A program made the position numbers and the translations under genes. A stretch of 64,000 bases of DNA from Sparassis latifolia (Eukaryota; Basidiomycota; Agaricomycetes; Polyporales; Sparassidaceae). A model generated the notes under the pieces. It searched no databases, had not been told where the DNA came from, and worked only from the letters and a program-made list of their open reading frames with translations. The DNA lies in NCBI GenBank assembly GCA_018466975.1, contig CM031552.1, positions 124,001-188,000 on the forward strand, read 5' to 3'. Numbering within the stretch: position 1 is the stretch's first letter; the number at the start of each line of letters is the position of its first letter. Shown here piece after piece: positions 1 through 12,053 of this stretch.

Positions 1-348
1 CATTTTAATGCAAGGATGCTGATCAGAGGTAGGCAGGTGTCCTGACTGCAGCGCAACATGAACATCGAGACACTCCATGGTGGAAGCCAGTAGACAGGGT
101 ATCGATACTACTGTGGTCCCAACAGTAACAGCATGGTGAGCTTGGCAAGCCCTAGCTGCATACGAGCAGCTCTAAACTCGGCGGCATGGTGGGAAGATGG
201 TGGCAAGAACACAGCGGCTGGTGAATATGAATGCGAGACTTGTTTGGTGGAGGGCCAAGAGATCGAGAAGATGACTTGGCAGATAAATACTTCCGAAACC
301 TTGACCTTCCCCCCTTGACTGCTTATTCCAGTACTAGTGGCAAGCTAC
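1..348. other. 5' edge, no gene recognised
   Basis: Leading sequence before the methyltransferase start. Short open frames exist, but none resembles a known protein, and the frame around 231-318 overlaps the likely 5' untranslated region of the next gene. It probably holds that gene's promoter and leader. Confidence 0.4.
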
Positions 349-1259
349 ATGGCCTTATTACCTGGAAATCCGATTCAACAACGAGTGCGGGATCTGATCT
401 CGGAACATCGAGAGGCTGGGTGGGACAAAGCATGGTGACCTACTAGGTAGAGCTTTGCGGGGGTAGATTGCTTACGATCGGCTGCAGGCAGGAAAATGTG
501 ACACCATGGGATGCAGGGCAGCCCCAGCTAGCGTTACGAGAGCTGGTAGAATCGAAAATTCTCGACTTGCCTACATCTGGAAGAGCCCTCATCCCAGGCT
601 GTGGTCGAGTGAGTGAATTCTGGGGCAGATACACAACTTGAAATGATAACCTCGTAGGCATACACAGGGATATGACGCTATGTTGATCGCCACCAGTCTC
701 GGCTTGGATACTCTTGCAGTCGATATATCACCTACAGCGGTTGAAGCGGCAAAGGCGTGAGTCTCATTGCGAAGAACGACTGAGCCGCTGGAACTGCGTT
801 GCTGACCAGACGGTTCCAGCGCTGTAGAAGCATCCAATCTACCCTCAACCGTCAAGGTGACTATCGAACTGGGTGACTTTTTTGCCCTGGCCTCATCTGC
901 ACAGAAGCAATTTGATCTAGTATATGACTATACGTGAGTGTAAACTCCGCAGTTCTGCCGTCAACGAGTGACCATCTCATGGCGTAACTGGAAGATTCTT
1001 CGTGGCGATACTACCTTCCCAGCGAGATGACTGGGGCAGAACAATGTCTTCCATAGTGAATCCGGGTGGATATCTCATCACGCTCGTCTTTCCTATTGAT
1101 CCACCGCAAGAGGTTGGGCCCCCTTTCTACGTCAGACCAGAGCACTATGTTGGACCGCTCGGAGCCGGTTGGGAGAAGGTCTACGATGAAGCCCCAGAGG
1201 TCAGTCTCGGGTCGCATGCAGGGAGGGAGAGGATGATCGTCTGGAAGAGGTTGCTGTAA
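349..1259 (+). CDS. TPMT-family S-adenosylmethionine-dependent (thiol) methyltransferase
   Basis: Five exons, about 349-434, 488-608, 668-756, 820-933 and 995-1259, give a 224-residue protein, close to the usual length of the thiopurine S-methyltransferase family. Seen: an N-terminal region ending GWDKAW, then VTPWDAGQPQLAL; the SAM-binding motif I ALIPGCGRGYDAMLIA; the acidic end of strand 2 in LAVDISPTAVEAAKA; a later LGDFFAL; then YDYTFFVAI and a C-terminal MIVWKRLL. All introns are GT..AG and 53-63 bases long. The start at 349 is the ATG directly in frame with the WDKAW exon. Members methylate thiols, and plant relatives of the same fold methylate halides; in fungi they are thought to detoxify sulfide or thiols. 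The substrate cannot be read from sequence. No targeting peptide is visible, so it is probably cytosolic. Confidence 0.85.
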
Positions 1260-1393
1260 ATAGGCTCTCCACACGCGACAAGCGTCCAGAGCGGCGACTG
1301 TTGTAAATTCTGATTGCGAAGATTCAAAGACCCATTGCCAAGAGTTTGAGTTTGAGAGTTGCTCGTTTTGGGAAATTGGAACAGACGTCTCAT

Positions 1394-1399
1394 CACGTG
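1394..1399. promoter_or_regulatory. CACGTG E-box upstream of PPR-like gene
   Basis: A perfect CACGTG core lies 64 bases before the ATG of the mitochondrial PPR-like gene. Such cores bind bHLH factors of the Cbf1/USF type. Function is inferred from position only; one such hexamer is expected by chance about every 4 kb. Confidence 0.3.
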
Positions 1400-1457
1400 C
1401 CATCTATGGATTTTCGGTCAAAGGTCGTTCAGCAATTGCAAGCTGCAGTGACTATTC

Positions 1458-3617
1458 ATGCGAAGGTATCGCATCAGCGAGAATGTTGGGCTACTACGGC
1501 ATTCACGCTCTATAGCGCTTCCTCGTCTACACCGTCTTCACACATCTATTCCATGTCACTCTATTCTCGCTGCCCACTTCCCTGTCCTAGGCGAACCTTC
1601 TCGAGATAGCAGCAGCAGCATCACAAGAGAACGACTTGTTCACAGGAAGGTGCAGAATTTGGGGGATCTTTTGGCTCTGGAAGACACGTCCCCAGGTCAC
1701 GTATGGGGCTCCTACGTTGACCTGGTCAATACCCTTGGGCCGTACAAGCTTCCTCTGCATATTCACCAGGCTGTCTTGCGAAAATGCACAGAGCATGCCA
1801 AGCAGCATCGCGCTATGATTGCAACTCTGATGGGCGAAGGCGCCATACGCGAATCCACGCATGTACACGAGACGCGCTTCCAGACGGTCATTCGTAACAT
1901 CCGTACATCTGGTATGACTCCCTCACTCGAGGACTACCACTTCATCCTGCAGCAATTCGCTGCTGTCGGCAACTATCGTGGAACGATGTTGGTTCTGGAG
2001 GAGATCGCGTCCGTTCAGTTGCCCAAGACGACGAAAACTTTCGGGCTCTGTCTTCAAGCACTGTGTCATCGTCTCACTCTCCCGTACCCGCTTACGCTGC
2101 GCCCCAGGTTAGTCTCTGAAGTTACCGACTTATGCTGGAAACTTCTCGAGCAGATGTCGGAGCAGAACGCGCGTCTCACGTCTGGGATCGTGGACTTAAT
2201 CATGCGTATTATGAAGGAGTCGTCTGATATGGCCGGTTTCGAGAAGCTGATGAAAATGGTGTACGGGATCGACTTGTCCTATCCTGACCGTCCTCCATTG
2301 GAATATTGGGATAAGGGCAAGGAGGTGGACGTTAATGCGATCCAGCCCGGAATGGCTCTCATGGATCCGCTGCCTTTTTCCACTGCCGCCTTGAATACCA
2401 CCGTCGATATGCTCGGACGACTTGGAGACGTGTCCAAGTTAGTTCAGACATTCGAGGTTCTCACCACACCTCTTCCAGCCCAGTCAAATGGATCCTCGAC
2501 TCCTTTTGACGAGGACGACGAGGACGATTTCGGATATTCGAATCCACGGGTAGCCCCGTATCGAGCCCCACATGCCAAAACCAATACGACGACATATTCC
2601 ACACTGCTCAAGTGGATATCTCGAGCAGGGCACAGAGCCTTTGCTCGACACTACATCCTGGAAGTAATGGAGTTGGACCTTAATACCCATAAGCGCTTAC
2701 GGAGATTGTGCAAAAAGGGTTCGAAGCCGGAGTATATTTCCCCTCCGCGTATCAGCGTCAATCGCAATATTTTCCTCCCAGTCTTTTCCCTCGCCAATCG
2801 AGGAAAGGATATGGAGCTGCTGCGATTTGTGCTCCATAAAATTCAGGCTGCCCATCACCGGAAGCTGTCCTACATCAAGTTCTACAGAGGGGTGAAGAAG
2901 AAATGGAATGCAGCAGAATTGCTTCAGCCTGAGACATCGCTGGCGTCATCGGATACAGATACACCTTCATCTCCGTCGTCGGACGCTGCGCAGGTTGAAT
3001 TACCGTTCGTCGGGGATCCTCTTCCTACACCGCCATCGCTTCCTACCCCACTGCCTCTTCCTACACCGACAGAAGCCTCTTTCTCTACTTTCTTTACACC
3101 GTCTACGTCGGCTTCACGTGATGTGGCTTCGAAAACCATCGACATTTTGCCTGCACCTTTCCTCGACACTGATTTCGACGAGAAGGCCCGTGTAGTACCT
3201 CAAGACGAGCATTTCAATATTAATCTTCATATTCAATTACTCAAGCGAGACGTGGCACAACTTAAAGAGTTCAGGGAATACGTTCTGGACATCCTGGGTC
3301 GGGACACCCAACGGGTGAAGGAGAAGCTGGGACGAAGAGTGTGGCGGGACAAGGATATTTACATGCGCGACCAAGATGACCGAGTCATTGTGAGCCGGGA
3401 GGATTGGTGCCAGAAAGTCAATTACCGCGAGGAAAGGGCAGTACAGCGGGATAGCAATCTTGACCTCCTTGTGGATCCAGATGATTCCCCACGTCGGAAA
3501 CGCAGGGCATCCCATAGGAGGGGACCCGGATGGGTCAATGCTGCTCGAGGCCTGATGACTTCGGCACCCCATTCTTCTTGTCCAGGCCTAGGGCCGGAAA
3601 GAGACTGTGCTGTCTAG
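1458..3617 (+). CDS. Mitochondrial PPR-like protein, intronless
   Basis: A single open frame of 719 codons. The first 45 residues are rich in Arg, Ser, His and Leu with few acids, which suits a mitochondrial presequence. Residues of about 120-330 are helical, with PPR-like spacing, for example TRFQTVIRNIRTSGMTPSL followed by EDYHFILQQFAAVGNYRGT. A second helical block follows near residues 360-480, then a Ser/Pro/Thr-rich linker (around 500-560) and a basic C-terminus with RRKRRASHRR. PPR proteins bind organelle RNA for processing or translation. I place it in that group from repeat spacing and the presequence; no named orthologue is recognised. The ATG at 1458 is the first in frame. The C-terminal 25 residues look unconserved, so a terminal intron is possible. 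Confidence 0.65.
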   Translation: MRRYRISENVGLLRHSRSIALPRLHRLHTSIPCHSILAAHFPVLGEPSRDSSSSITRERLVHRKVQNLGDLLALEDTSPGHVWGSYVDLVNTLGPYKLPLHIHQAVLRKCTEHAKQHRAMIATLMGEGAIRESTHVHETRFQTVIRNIRTSGMTPSLEDYHFILQQFAAVGNYRGTMLVLEEIASVQLPKTTKTFGLCLQALCHRLTLPYPLTLRPRLVSEVTDLCWKLLEQMSEQNARLTSGIVDLIMRIMKESSDMAGFEKLMKMVYGIDLSYPDRPPLEYWDKGKEVDVNAIQPGMALMDPLPFSTAALNTTVDMLGRLGDVSKLVQTFEVLTTPLPAQSNGSSTPFDEDDEDDFGYSNPRVAPYRAPHAKTNTTTYSTLLKWISRAGHRAFARHYILEVMELDLNTHKRLRRLCKKGSKPEYISPPRISVNRNIFLPVFSLANRGKDMELLRFVLHKIQAAHHRKLSYIKFYRGVKKKWNAAELLQPETSLASSDTDTPSSPSSDAAQVELPFVGDPLPTPPSLPTPLPLPTPTEASFSTFFTPSTSASRDVASKTIDILPAPFLDTDFDEKARVVPQDEHFNINLHIQLLKRDVAQLKEFREYVLDILGRDTQRVKEKLGRRVWRDKDIYMRDQDDRVIVSREDWCQKVNYREERAVQRDSNLDLLVDPDDSPRRKRRASHRRGPGWVNAARGLMTSAPHSSCPGLGPERDCAV

Positions 3618-4166
3618 TTCATGCACGCATAGTTATGGGACTAATTGAAGTGAGTGGTCACTTTCTTGCGTTGCGCTGTCAGGTCATTCATATCACGCAC
3701 AGCAGTATCTTCAGTCTAATTGGAGGATCATGCTCACGCGACGGCTGCCCATCTACGCCGTGTACGAGGTGCGCATTGTGTGCAATCCGACGTGTATCAT
3801 CATTGAGGTACTCGAGTAGAGTCTTCCGTTCCATGCTTTAGTGTGCAGTTAGATGTATTCCAAGTGCTGTCCTCTCTGTATCTTCTGGATGGCAGGGCAC
3901 GAATTGATCGAGCGCTTGGGTCGCTGGCCATTGATATGCTGTATACTCTGCCTGCGGAGATCTGACTGATGTTAGTCTCTCAGCGAGCTATCGTTAATGG
4001 TTGCCGATATGTTTGGTGTTCGTGCGCCAGATTTCCGCCGCTATGCCGCGACTGACACCTTACTGTAGAAGCCGCAGAGCAAGTGGTGTTTCGTGAGCAC
4101 GTGATCGCGAATCGTGCAGACAAACGTCGAGGCAGCTCGCTTACGTTGTCTTGCTGATTTACTGAG
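3618..4166. other. Intergenic, PPR-like gene to next gene
   Basis: About 550 bases of terminator and promoter sequence. No coding frame with recognisable content was seen. A CACGTG core near its right end is listed separately. Confidence 0.5.
4098..4103. promoter_or_regulatory. CACGTG E-box upstream of the 4167 gene
   Basis: A CACGTG core within GAGCACGTGATC, 69 bases before the ATG. The spacing is nearly the same as in the PPR-like gene's promoter. The regulatory role is inferred. Confidence 0.3.
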
Positions 4167-5540
4167 ATGTCTCGCGCCGTCCCTGATTGCTACACAACTC
4201 CTCTTCGTTCTTGCGAGGATAGGTCAAGGAAAGTTTGCACATGTTTGACTCGAACTCCACATCTCTTCCCCGCATTGCAGGCTTCCCGTCGCGAGTTGCT
4301 CGATGAACTCGCTACTGAAATTCGCGGAGAAGACGAGAAGATGGAAGCATGGTTTACTGCCTTAGATATTAAACCAGACAACGCGGAGAATGCTCCTCAG
4401 ACTACGGATGACCGGCGTCCCTTAGTTAAATCGTCGCCGCCCACCTGTCCTGCTGCTGTTACAGAACAGGAAGTGGACCTTCACTCGGGGAGCAGCGCAG
4501 CCCTCTACGGCAAAGATCTCTATCTGTACACTCCTGTGCGCATGAAGTACTTTCCCACTCTCAGCCCAACGATCCTGAAACACCTCTTGAGCACTCCACC
4601 TATGCGCGTATACACACCGGACTCGTCCTGCGTCGAAGACGACTCCTTCGCATCCGTGTCGGAAACCAGCATACTGCTGGCGAAGTCGTCGGAAGCGTAT
4701 CCACCACGAGAAGCCGATCTAGAAGATCAATACGTTCATCCCGACTCTGGATCTTCCGCAATAATTATCGAATCCACATCATGCGCACCCATCTCAAAGC
4801 CGGTCAATTCGTCGTTAGAGCTTAACACGTACCTGCCTACACCGCCTCCCAGTTCCGAATTTCCTAGTGTTATTGCCTTCTCGCTAATGAACGCCGACCT
4901 CACGGAGACAACGACCGCTGATAAAGCACAATCTCAGGCAATCTACTCAAGTCCCCTCGCGGACGCATGCCGGTCAGGCGAAGATGTCCGTTCCCCTCCC
5001 AATGACATCCCAGCGCGGGCTCCGAACCTCCCAATCAGATGTGCATGCCCTTACCCAGCGCAAGAGCATGGCAAATCTTACCACGGCCCTTCAACAACAC
5101 GTGCACACGGGGGTGTCTGCCGGCGCACTGCGAAACTTCCACCGAGTCATGGACGAGCTGCGAGGCTCGCATGAAGATACGACAGATGACCAGGAAGTGG
5201 GGCTGCCTTCACGTCAGAGACATTGTCCTGCGTCTCCGTCGGCAGCGCAGGTTTCCGCTGTTCCGGACGCGCGCAACCCACAAGAGCTTGGGGAATTTGC
5301 CGCTGGGACCCTGGTCGGTGGCCTTTCTGGATCGGCGGCCTTCGAGTGTTCTTTCCCGCTTGGCGGCTTCGTCGCACTTCGGCGTTCTCTCTGAAGGACG
5401 AGATGACGACCCTGTTATTGACCCAGGCCGCTGAGGAGGAGGCGCATGCGGCCGAACTGGTAGCATTGGCGGAAGAGCTGAAGAAGACTGCAAGGCGGCG
5501 GCGACAATTGGCTATCGTGGCCGCGGATAAAGTGTTGTAA
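4167..5540 (+). CDS. Unrecognised protein with C-terminal coiled coil, multi-exon
   Basis: No family is recognised. The first open frame (4167-5174) gives a Ser/Thr/Pro-rich protein. An optional 48-base in-frame intron may lie before ASRRELLDELATE, since GTTTGC..TTGCAG with a TTGACT branch-like site is present. The next coherent stretch is in another frame from about 4950 (QRKSMANLTTALQQ ... LRNFHRVMDELRGSHED). The end returns to the first frame with a clear Ala/Glu-rich helix, EEEAHAAELVALAEELKK, and stops at 5540. At least two introns are therefore needed, and I could not fix their borders. It may equally be read as two adjacent fragments. The last 45 residues look like a coiled coil and suggest a structural or complex-forming role. 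Confidence 0.45.
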
Positions 5541-5909
5541 AGGCCTGAAGGCCAGATGAGCTATTATTGTGGCGTTGCATGTGAGAAGGATTTCCTCTTA
5601 CTGCTTCATTTCCATCCAGCCGTTCTCACGTCGTAATTCTTCAGCGTAACGATGCCTCGTCTTCGGTACACTTCTTTCTCCGTTCTACTCTGGTTCAATT
5701 CATTCCATCATTAATATCTTGTCATATCATGAAGTAAACACTCCATTACTTGATTGATAATTGCACAACAGCAGAAGGAGACATGTACGATTCAGGACAT
5801 ATGAGAAGGTGACGAATGTATAGAACAGAAGAACATCATGAACAGAAAGCATCGACTAATGGCATCGCCTCACGGGACATAAGGGGGTATGGTGCATAAC
5901 AAGTGAAGT
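5541..5909. other. Convergent intergenic region
   Basis: AT-rich spacer between two 3' ends (the 4167 gene on + and CLASP on -). No gene is seen. It probably holds both polyadenylation regions. Confidence 0.5.
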
Positions 5910-8900
5910 CTACATAGAAACGATACCTGATTGAGTGGGCCGTGGCGGAGTGTTCGTCCGGTTATCCAAGCGTCGCATTTCCCGTTCAAGTTTTTCCATT
6001 CCAGATGGGCCGGTAGTTTCGACGGAGCCCCGCGAACCGTGCTTGTCAAATAGGTAGGTGAGAAGATTTTTCTTATCGTCTGGCAATCCGTCCAGGAGGG
6101 CAAACAGATGGGTCTCATCGCGCAGGACCAACTGCGCCGCGATTATGGAGGCTGCGGCTGCCTCTCGCACCATCAGAGAAGATTCTGACGACGAATCGGT
6201 AAGAGCCTTTGAAAGTAGCGGTCAGATTACCAACGACGCTCTACAAATTCGGCATCTTACTAAAATCAAAGTCGTCCGTAGCCTAGGCAATTCGTCTTCC
6301 AGGACCTCTGCCGGTAATCGCAGAATGAATTTACCCAGCGCTATCAGGCCAAAAGCGTAGGTGCCATCTTTGACCTCCACATTCGATGTCGCAGGGAACG
6401 GGGTCTCCCAGAATACGCGGATGCTCGCATGCAGGGTCGTCAAGCCATACACGGGCTCAATACGATTTGTGAGAGCATCGCGGAACATATTTGTCGCTTG
6501 CATGAGCTATTTTATTATAGCTCGATGAGCCTTCCAAATAATCGAAAATGACCGTATGGCAAAACTCACGCTGGACTGGGCACAGTATCGCGTTTGTAGT
6601 AGGGTGGTGAAGATATCCGCTTCTCGCCCCTCGAGGAGTGGCGCCTGGTTCTCCAGCATCTCCCACAGGACGATCAGGCCATACTCTAGCACTTCTGTGT
6701 CCTGATCCATTGAACCACATTCACAACAAGACGATCAGTGCTGGGGCGGTGCGCGGTATTCCACGCCACCACTCACCTTTCGAGGATCTAAGAACTTTAT
6801 TAGGGCATTGAACAGCCGATCAAAGTTCTTCTGCGGTGTCCAAAGGTCGGACGTCAAAGGTGGTAAGGCCCGCGAACTGCCGGCGAGGGGAGTAGGAGTG
6901 GCGGGGACGGAGAACGCCGGGAAGACGGGTGACATGGACTCGTCCACTCGGTTCTGCGTGCACAACCCCGCGAGCTTCTTGAGCACGCGGACATCGGCCG
7001 AACCTTGTTCCAGCACGGAGATGTAACCTTGCAGCTCCCGACCGCTGTCCTCCACAGACAAAAGCGGCGACCCATCACTCACTACTGCATGACAGGGAGC
7101 GGAGAACATCAGTAACGCACGATCAGAAGGAAAAACTCTTTGAGAACGCGTCCTCACGTGACATGCGCTTTCCCCACCACTCGCGCGCGTGGTCCCGGCC
7201 GTCGACAATGTCGAACAGAGATGCGGTCTTACCATTCGGCGCGGGGCTGTCCTGGAACAGTGCCGCCTGCCGCATTATGGACTCATGGCGGTTAACAGGC
7301 GTCTTGGGCATTGTCGCCGGGACCTTGAAATAGGTCGGGACTGTTGCTGCCCTGGAGCCTGGCTTTACCTTTGGGGTCGCCTCGCTGCCTCTCAGGAGTA
7401 AAGACGGGGGTATCGGTGACGGATGCGCGCCGTCCTCTTCTGGCTCGACGAGCTCCAGCAGCCGCTCGGCAGCACTCTCCGCCTGCTCCGCACGCGCACG
7501 CAGCGCGTCCTCAACGATCGGCTGCGGCACGCCCGCGGGCGGGGAGCTCGTCGCAGTGGACAGCGCGTTCGACGGGCCGGGCCTCGAGCTGCTCGACCTG
7601 GGCGAGAACGAGGCGGCCTGCGAGCGCGGCGCTGCGACGGGTGGGTACATCTCGAACGGTGCAGAAAAAGAAATGGGGTACTGCTGCCCCGGCTCGTCGT
7701 CTATTTCGGAGTCGCTGTCCTCAGGGATGGGGATCGTCGTCGCCAAAAGGAGCGACTCGTCCTCCGTTCCGGCCATGTGGTGCAGCCCTGCTATGGACAG
7801 CGATTCGCGGTACACGGGCACGGTTGCCTGCAGCCCGACGCGCGGGACAGGCGGCCGGGGCGTCGGGGACACATTGGCCAACGTCGCACGGGGCGGTGAC
7901 GCTGGCAGCGCCGTCTGCACGGCGCGCCGAAAGACAGAGTTGGCGTTTGGCGAAGACGGTGACGTGGAGACAAGCGGAGAAGTGGCGTGCCGGCGTAAAG
8001 TCGGATCGGGCGTAGGAGATGGCGGCGACCTGGGTGGTTGTGGCCCACTGCGGGAGCGTGCAGCAGAAACGACGCTTGAACTGACAGACCGGGAGAGGGT
8101 CGCAGACGGTACCCTTGCACGGGGTTGCGTGGACGGGTATCTCGGGGTGGGCGACGTCGCCCGGACGCCGCCAGTAGAACTGCTGGTCGATAGTGACGGA
8201 GAGGTAGGACGCTTCGAGGGAGGTGACATAGCGCGCACGGCATGCGACGTCGAAGTCGCCTGATGCCGCAGTGTCGGTGGAGCCGTAGCGATAGCCTTGG
8301 CCTTGGCCCGACTTGCTGCAATCGCAGCAGCGACGCTGCTCTTCTTGGTTATGGGCGTCGAAACGGCGGGGATAGCGGCGATGACTTCGGGATTAGGACA
8401 CGCCTTCTCGAGCTGCTTCCTCGCAACAGGGTCCAGCGAATCCAGGATCGCCCGTCCTCTTTCTTGCCAGACACCCTCGAACACCCAGAAGGACTTGCGT
8501 GCATTGTCTCGCACGCCGGGGTTCGCGTCGCCGAGGGCCTTCCTAATGCATTTTTCCAGTACCTCGACACCACCGGCGGCTTCAATTGCGTTTCTTGAAC
8601 GGGTCGAATGTACCTCCAAATACGTCTTCACGTGACTTGTAGCGTAGGCCCGCGTTTGGACCGCCTTGTCCTGGAGGGTGTTCCATAATAGTGGCATGAT
8701 AAGCCGTGGGTGCGCCGACGTGTATGAGACAATGGTTGACAGCGTTGCCTGAGACTGCTGTGCGGTGATCTTCTTCGTCAGACTTGACATACGGAAGAGA
8801 TTGGTGAGGAGCGCTTCGCAAAACGGGTCCAGCGCGGTCCCGAGCGCGACGGCGAGCTCTGAGTACAGGAAGCAGGTGTTCGCGGACACCGTCGTCCGCA

Positions 8901-10606
8901 AACTGACGAGCTGGAGACGGATTTCATAATGTTAAGTGACAAACGCTGCGAGAAGACTGCGCGGACTGACCGTCTTGAGGGACGCGTCGATGAATCCATT
9001 CTTCAACCCGAACAAGAAGGTGTCTGTAAATCTCTCGTGCACGTCACCTTTGAGCATACCACGGACGCGCTGTATCGCCTTCTCGCGCGCCGCCCAGTTG
9101 TGTTCTGTCTCTTTCCCCTGTGAATGAATCAGAGTAATGCGCTACCGGAGATTTCCACGCAACGCACCTCGAAATGCTTAAGCATCGAAGCAAACTCGGT
9201 CTCCAAGTCTCGACTGGAAGCGATCTGTACAAACAGAACGCTCAGACGTATCCAGCGGGCAGCAGCGCAGACAAAGAGCTCACATATACGGGCCTAACCT
9301 CAGACCCGCCTGCCGGCGTACCTCCGGGCGCACTCGGGCCTTCTATAGGCACAGGCGACTGAACAGTAGCGGCCCTGCTCGCCGGCCTCGGCGGTTCTCT
9401 TGCGGTTCCCTGGCTCACCGTCCTCGTCGGCGCGCCCGAGCCCGAGCTCGAGCCAGTGAATGCGCCCGCGGTCGGCCTGCGGTTCATCAGTGCGATGCTC
9501 GGGGGCACATACTCCCTGCCCGCCGCAGCATCTCCGTTCTCCGAGCCCGCCTCGCTCAACGTGCCGGGCGAGCTCGTGCCACCGCCGCCGACAAGGAGCT
9601 TAGCGAGGACGCCGTCGACGATCGCCTTCCGGACGCCCTTCTTCGCCATCTCTCGCTTGAGGTCCGCGCGCGCGGCATCGGTCACGCCGGGGCCCGTGAA
9701 GAGCTCCACGACGGACTGCCGCGCGCACTCGCGCACGTTCCCGTCGGTGTCCTCGAGAGCCTCGACGAGCGCAGGGAGGTACGGGCGGATCGGGAAGAGG
9801 TGGTGTGCGCGCCGGATGTGCACCAGCGTCAGTATCGCCTGCAAAGCACACGGCACCAGCCACGAACGACGTCAGCGACCCCGCCCAAACCCGACAGAGA
9901 AGGCGGCAACACGCACCTGCTCGCGGACGCGCCACACTTTGCTCGCGAGCCCGTTCTCGCGCAGATGCTTCTCGAAGAGCGCGAGGGGCGTCTCGGGCCT
10001 GCCGTCCTTCGGCCTGCCGTGCACGGACGACCCGCCGCTGAGGCGGAAGGCCATGCCGCCGAGGAGGACGAGTGTCTCGCGCGCCTTGTCGCGCGCGCGC
10101 TCGCGAGCGTCGCCGAGGCGGTCGACGACGCCGCCTGCGGGGAGGAATGCGAGGAGCACCTGTCGGAGCGTGTACGCGTCGACCGGAGCGGGGTGGGCGG
10201 AGGAGGTCGACGCGGCGGGGGACGTGGGCGTGGACGCTCCCGTACCGGGGGCAGTGGGGAAGTGGGCGACAAGGAGGGGGAGGAGGGGCGGAAGCGCAGC
10301 GAGGGTGGCGGTGGTGAGGTGCTGGTTGGGAGTACGTAAACAAGTCTTGAGCGTCGCGATGAGCGCGTCGGGGTCTGGGATCTGCGCGACGGTGAGCGGT
10401 GAGCGAGATCAGCGAGGTGGGTAGGGAGACACACCTCTGCACCGGCCTCGAATTCTGCCTGAAGTTTTGTGAGTGCATCTACCTTTGCGTCGATGTCTGC
10501 GCGCGGTGAGCGAGATCAAGGTTGAGCTGACGATTGGGCAGGAAAGAAAGTACGCACCGTTAGATTTGCACTGGTTAATGAGACTTTGGACTTTGGAGTC
10601 GTCCAT
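5910..10606 (-). CDS. STU1: CLASP/STU1 microtubule-stabilising protein
   Basis: A large gene of at least ten exons read from 10606 down to 5910, about 1,350-1,400 residues. Exon 1 encodes MDDSKVQSLINQCKSN and exon 2 DIDAKVDALTKLQAEF. TOG/HEAT-like repeats follow (RQVLLAFLPAGGVVDRLGD; IRPYLPALVEALEDTDGNVR). The CLASP N-terminal domain is unmistakable, with NWAAREKAIQRVRGML, then NGFIDASLKTLVSLRTTVS, and ALGDANPGVRDNARKSFWVF later. A long Ser/Pro/Arg-rich basic region (around 7200-8250) is typical of microtubule-lattice binding, and C-terminal helical repeats follow. CLASPs bind tubulin through TOG domains and promote microtubule rescue at spindles, kinetochores and the cortex. The first TOG exons (9.3-10.4 kb) are much richer in G+C than the rest of the gene. 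The final residues (QSGIVSM) are only tentative. Confidence 0.9.
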
Positions 10607-12053
10607 GGCCGTAGTACGTTGCGGTGGTCCTCGTGGTGGACGATGAGAGAGCCGTTGCACGCACAGAGGTTATGGCCCAACGACAATTCGAATTGGCGGC
10701 CACGGGTATTGGCGCTGGAATCAGTTGGATCGACCAACGCGATCACGCGTTCAAGCTCAAGCCCTAAATCTGGGTTAAGCCGGATGCTAAATTTCTGCGA
10801 TATCGCTCGGAGAACGATTCATTCCTAAAGTACCACAGAGATTCTGTACATACATCTGCAACTACTGAACAAGATGAGACTAAAATGGAATGGATTGAAG
10901 GGGTGTGGCATTCCCTCTGCCCGTAAATGCCACTTCAGGCATTTCTGGATGCCAGGCTGCAGGATAGGCTTATGACAGTGAGAGGAAATCATTCCTTTCA
11001 CGACAGTTTCTTGTGCAGATTCCACCGCAGGAAATGCATTGTTTCTGGTCCTTTTCTATGATCGCGACGGATTTTGACCTCCCTCAGGTGCAATAGAGAC
11101 GAAAAAATTAGGGCATTTTGAGTAATTAGAGTGCATTTGCAACGGTTCTCTGAGCTCCGAGAAAGCAAATTTTTGGCTACGTTTGCCTTCTGATTGGCGT
11201 AGGAAATTTTGGCGGGAGGTTGCAAATACGCTCTATTTTGGCACCATTTTTGTTGACAAAGAAGGGTAACTTCGCCCTACATAATGCATAATCTCCGTAG
11301 CCGATTTCATCCGCCCATGAGAGCAAGCAAAGAGACTCTCACCGCGGTGCACATCTACGCAGTCCAAATTTGAAGTACTCACATCGCACACCCATACACA
11401 AAAGTCCAACGGGATATCATTGTCACCAAACGGGTATTCTACGAGGTACACAAGCCAGCAAACGCGATCAGTTATAGGTATCTAAGCCACACTCTAGACG
11501 CAAAGAAACGAAGGAACGATACGAAGACACGAGATACGCAGACAATACGACATGCGCGCGAACGGCGAGTTTTCAGAGAGCGAGAGCACGGACAGCAAGG
11601 GGAGGAAGGGCGGACGCACGAGTATGCACGGGTACGAATATGCGGGTGGGAGACGGACAAGAGACACTTGACGGAAGGGCGATGCAGACCGGTGCAGGTG
11701 ATGATGATGAGGAATTGAAAAAAAAGGGGGAGGCGAACAGAACGGGGAGATGGAAAAACGAGTGTCCAGCGCAGACGACTGCATCCGCGCACGTCAAAAC
11801 GGGCAGGAGAACAAGAATATAACGACATCCGCAGACACGTCTGATGACGCCTCCACCTGCACTTGCGCAGCGCCCCCGGCCACCCTCCCAGGGTCGGCGG
11901 AATCCCATCTCCGCGCTCGCCAATTCTGGCAGGTACCGAGCCTGGGGTAGCGCCAACGGCCCCCGGCGCAGGAACTCTCCGAATCCTCCTATGGCAATTT
12001 CTTCATCGGGCAATCCCCACTCGCGGCGCAGCGAAACGTTCGGCGGCGGGGGG
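10607..12053. other. Intergenic between CLASP 5' end and HSF-type 3' end
   Basis: It contains the CLASP promoter and the 3' region of the HSF-type gene. From about 12050 to 11570 one minus-strand frame stays open and reads REWGLPDEEIAIGGFGEFL, but it is out of frame with the spliced HSF C-terminus and lacks an ATG. I did not call it as a gene. The rest shows nothing recognisable. Confidence 0.45.

Noticed and set aside
9456..10424. 322-codon plus-strand frame, Arg/Ser/Ala-rich
   Set aside because: Shadow of the very G+C-rich CLASP exons, where stop codons are rare on both strands.
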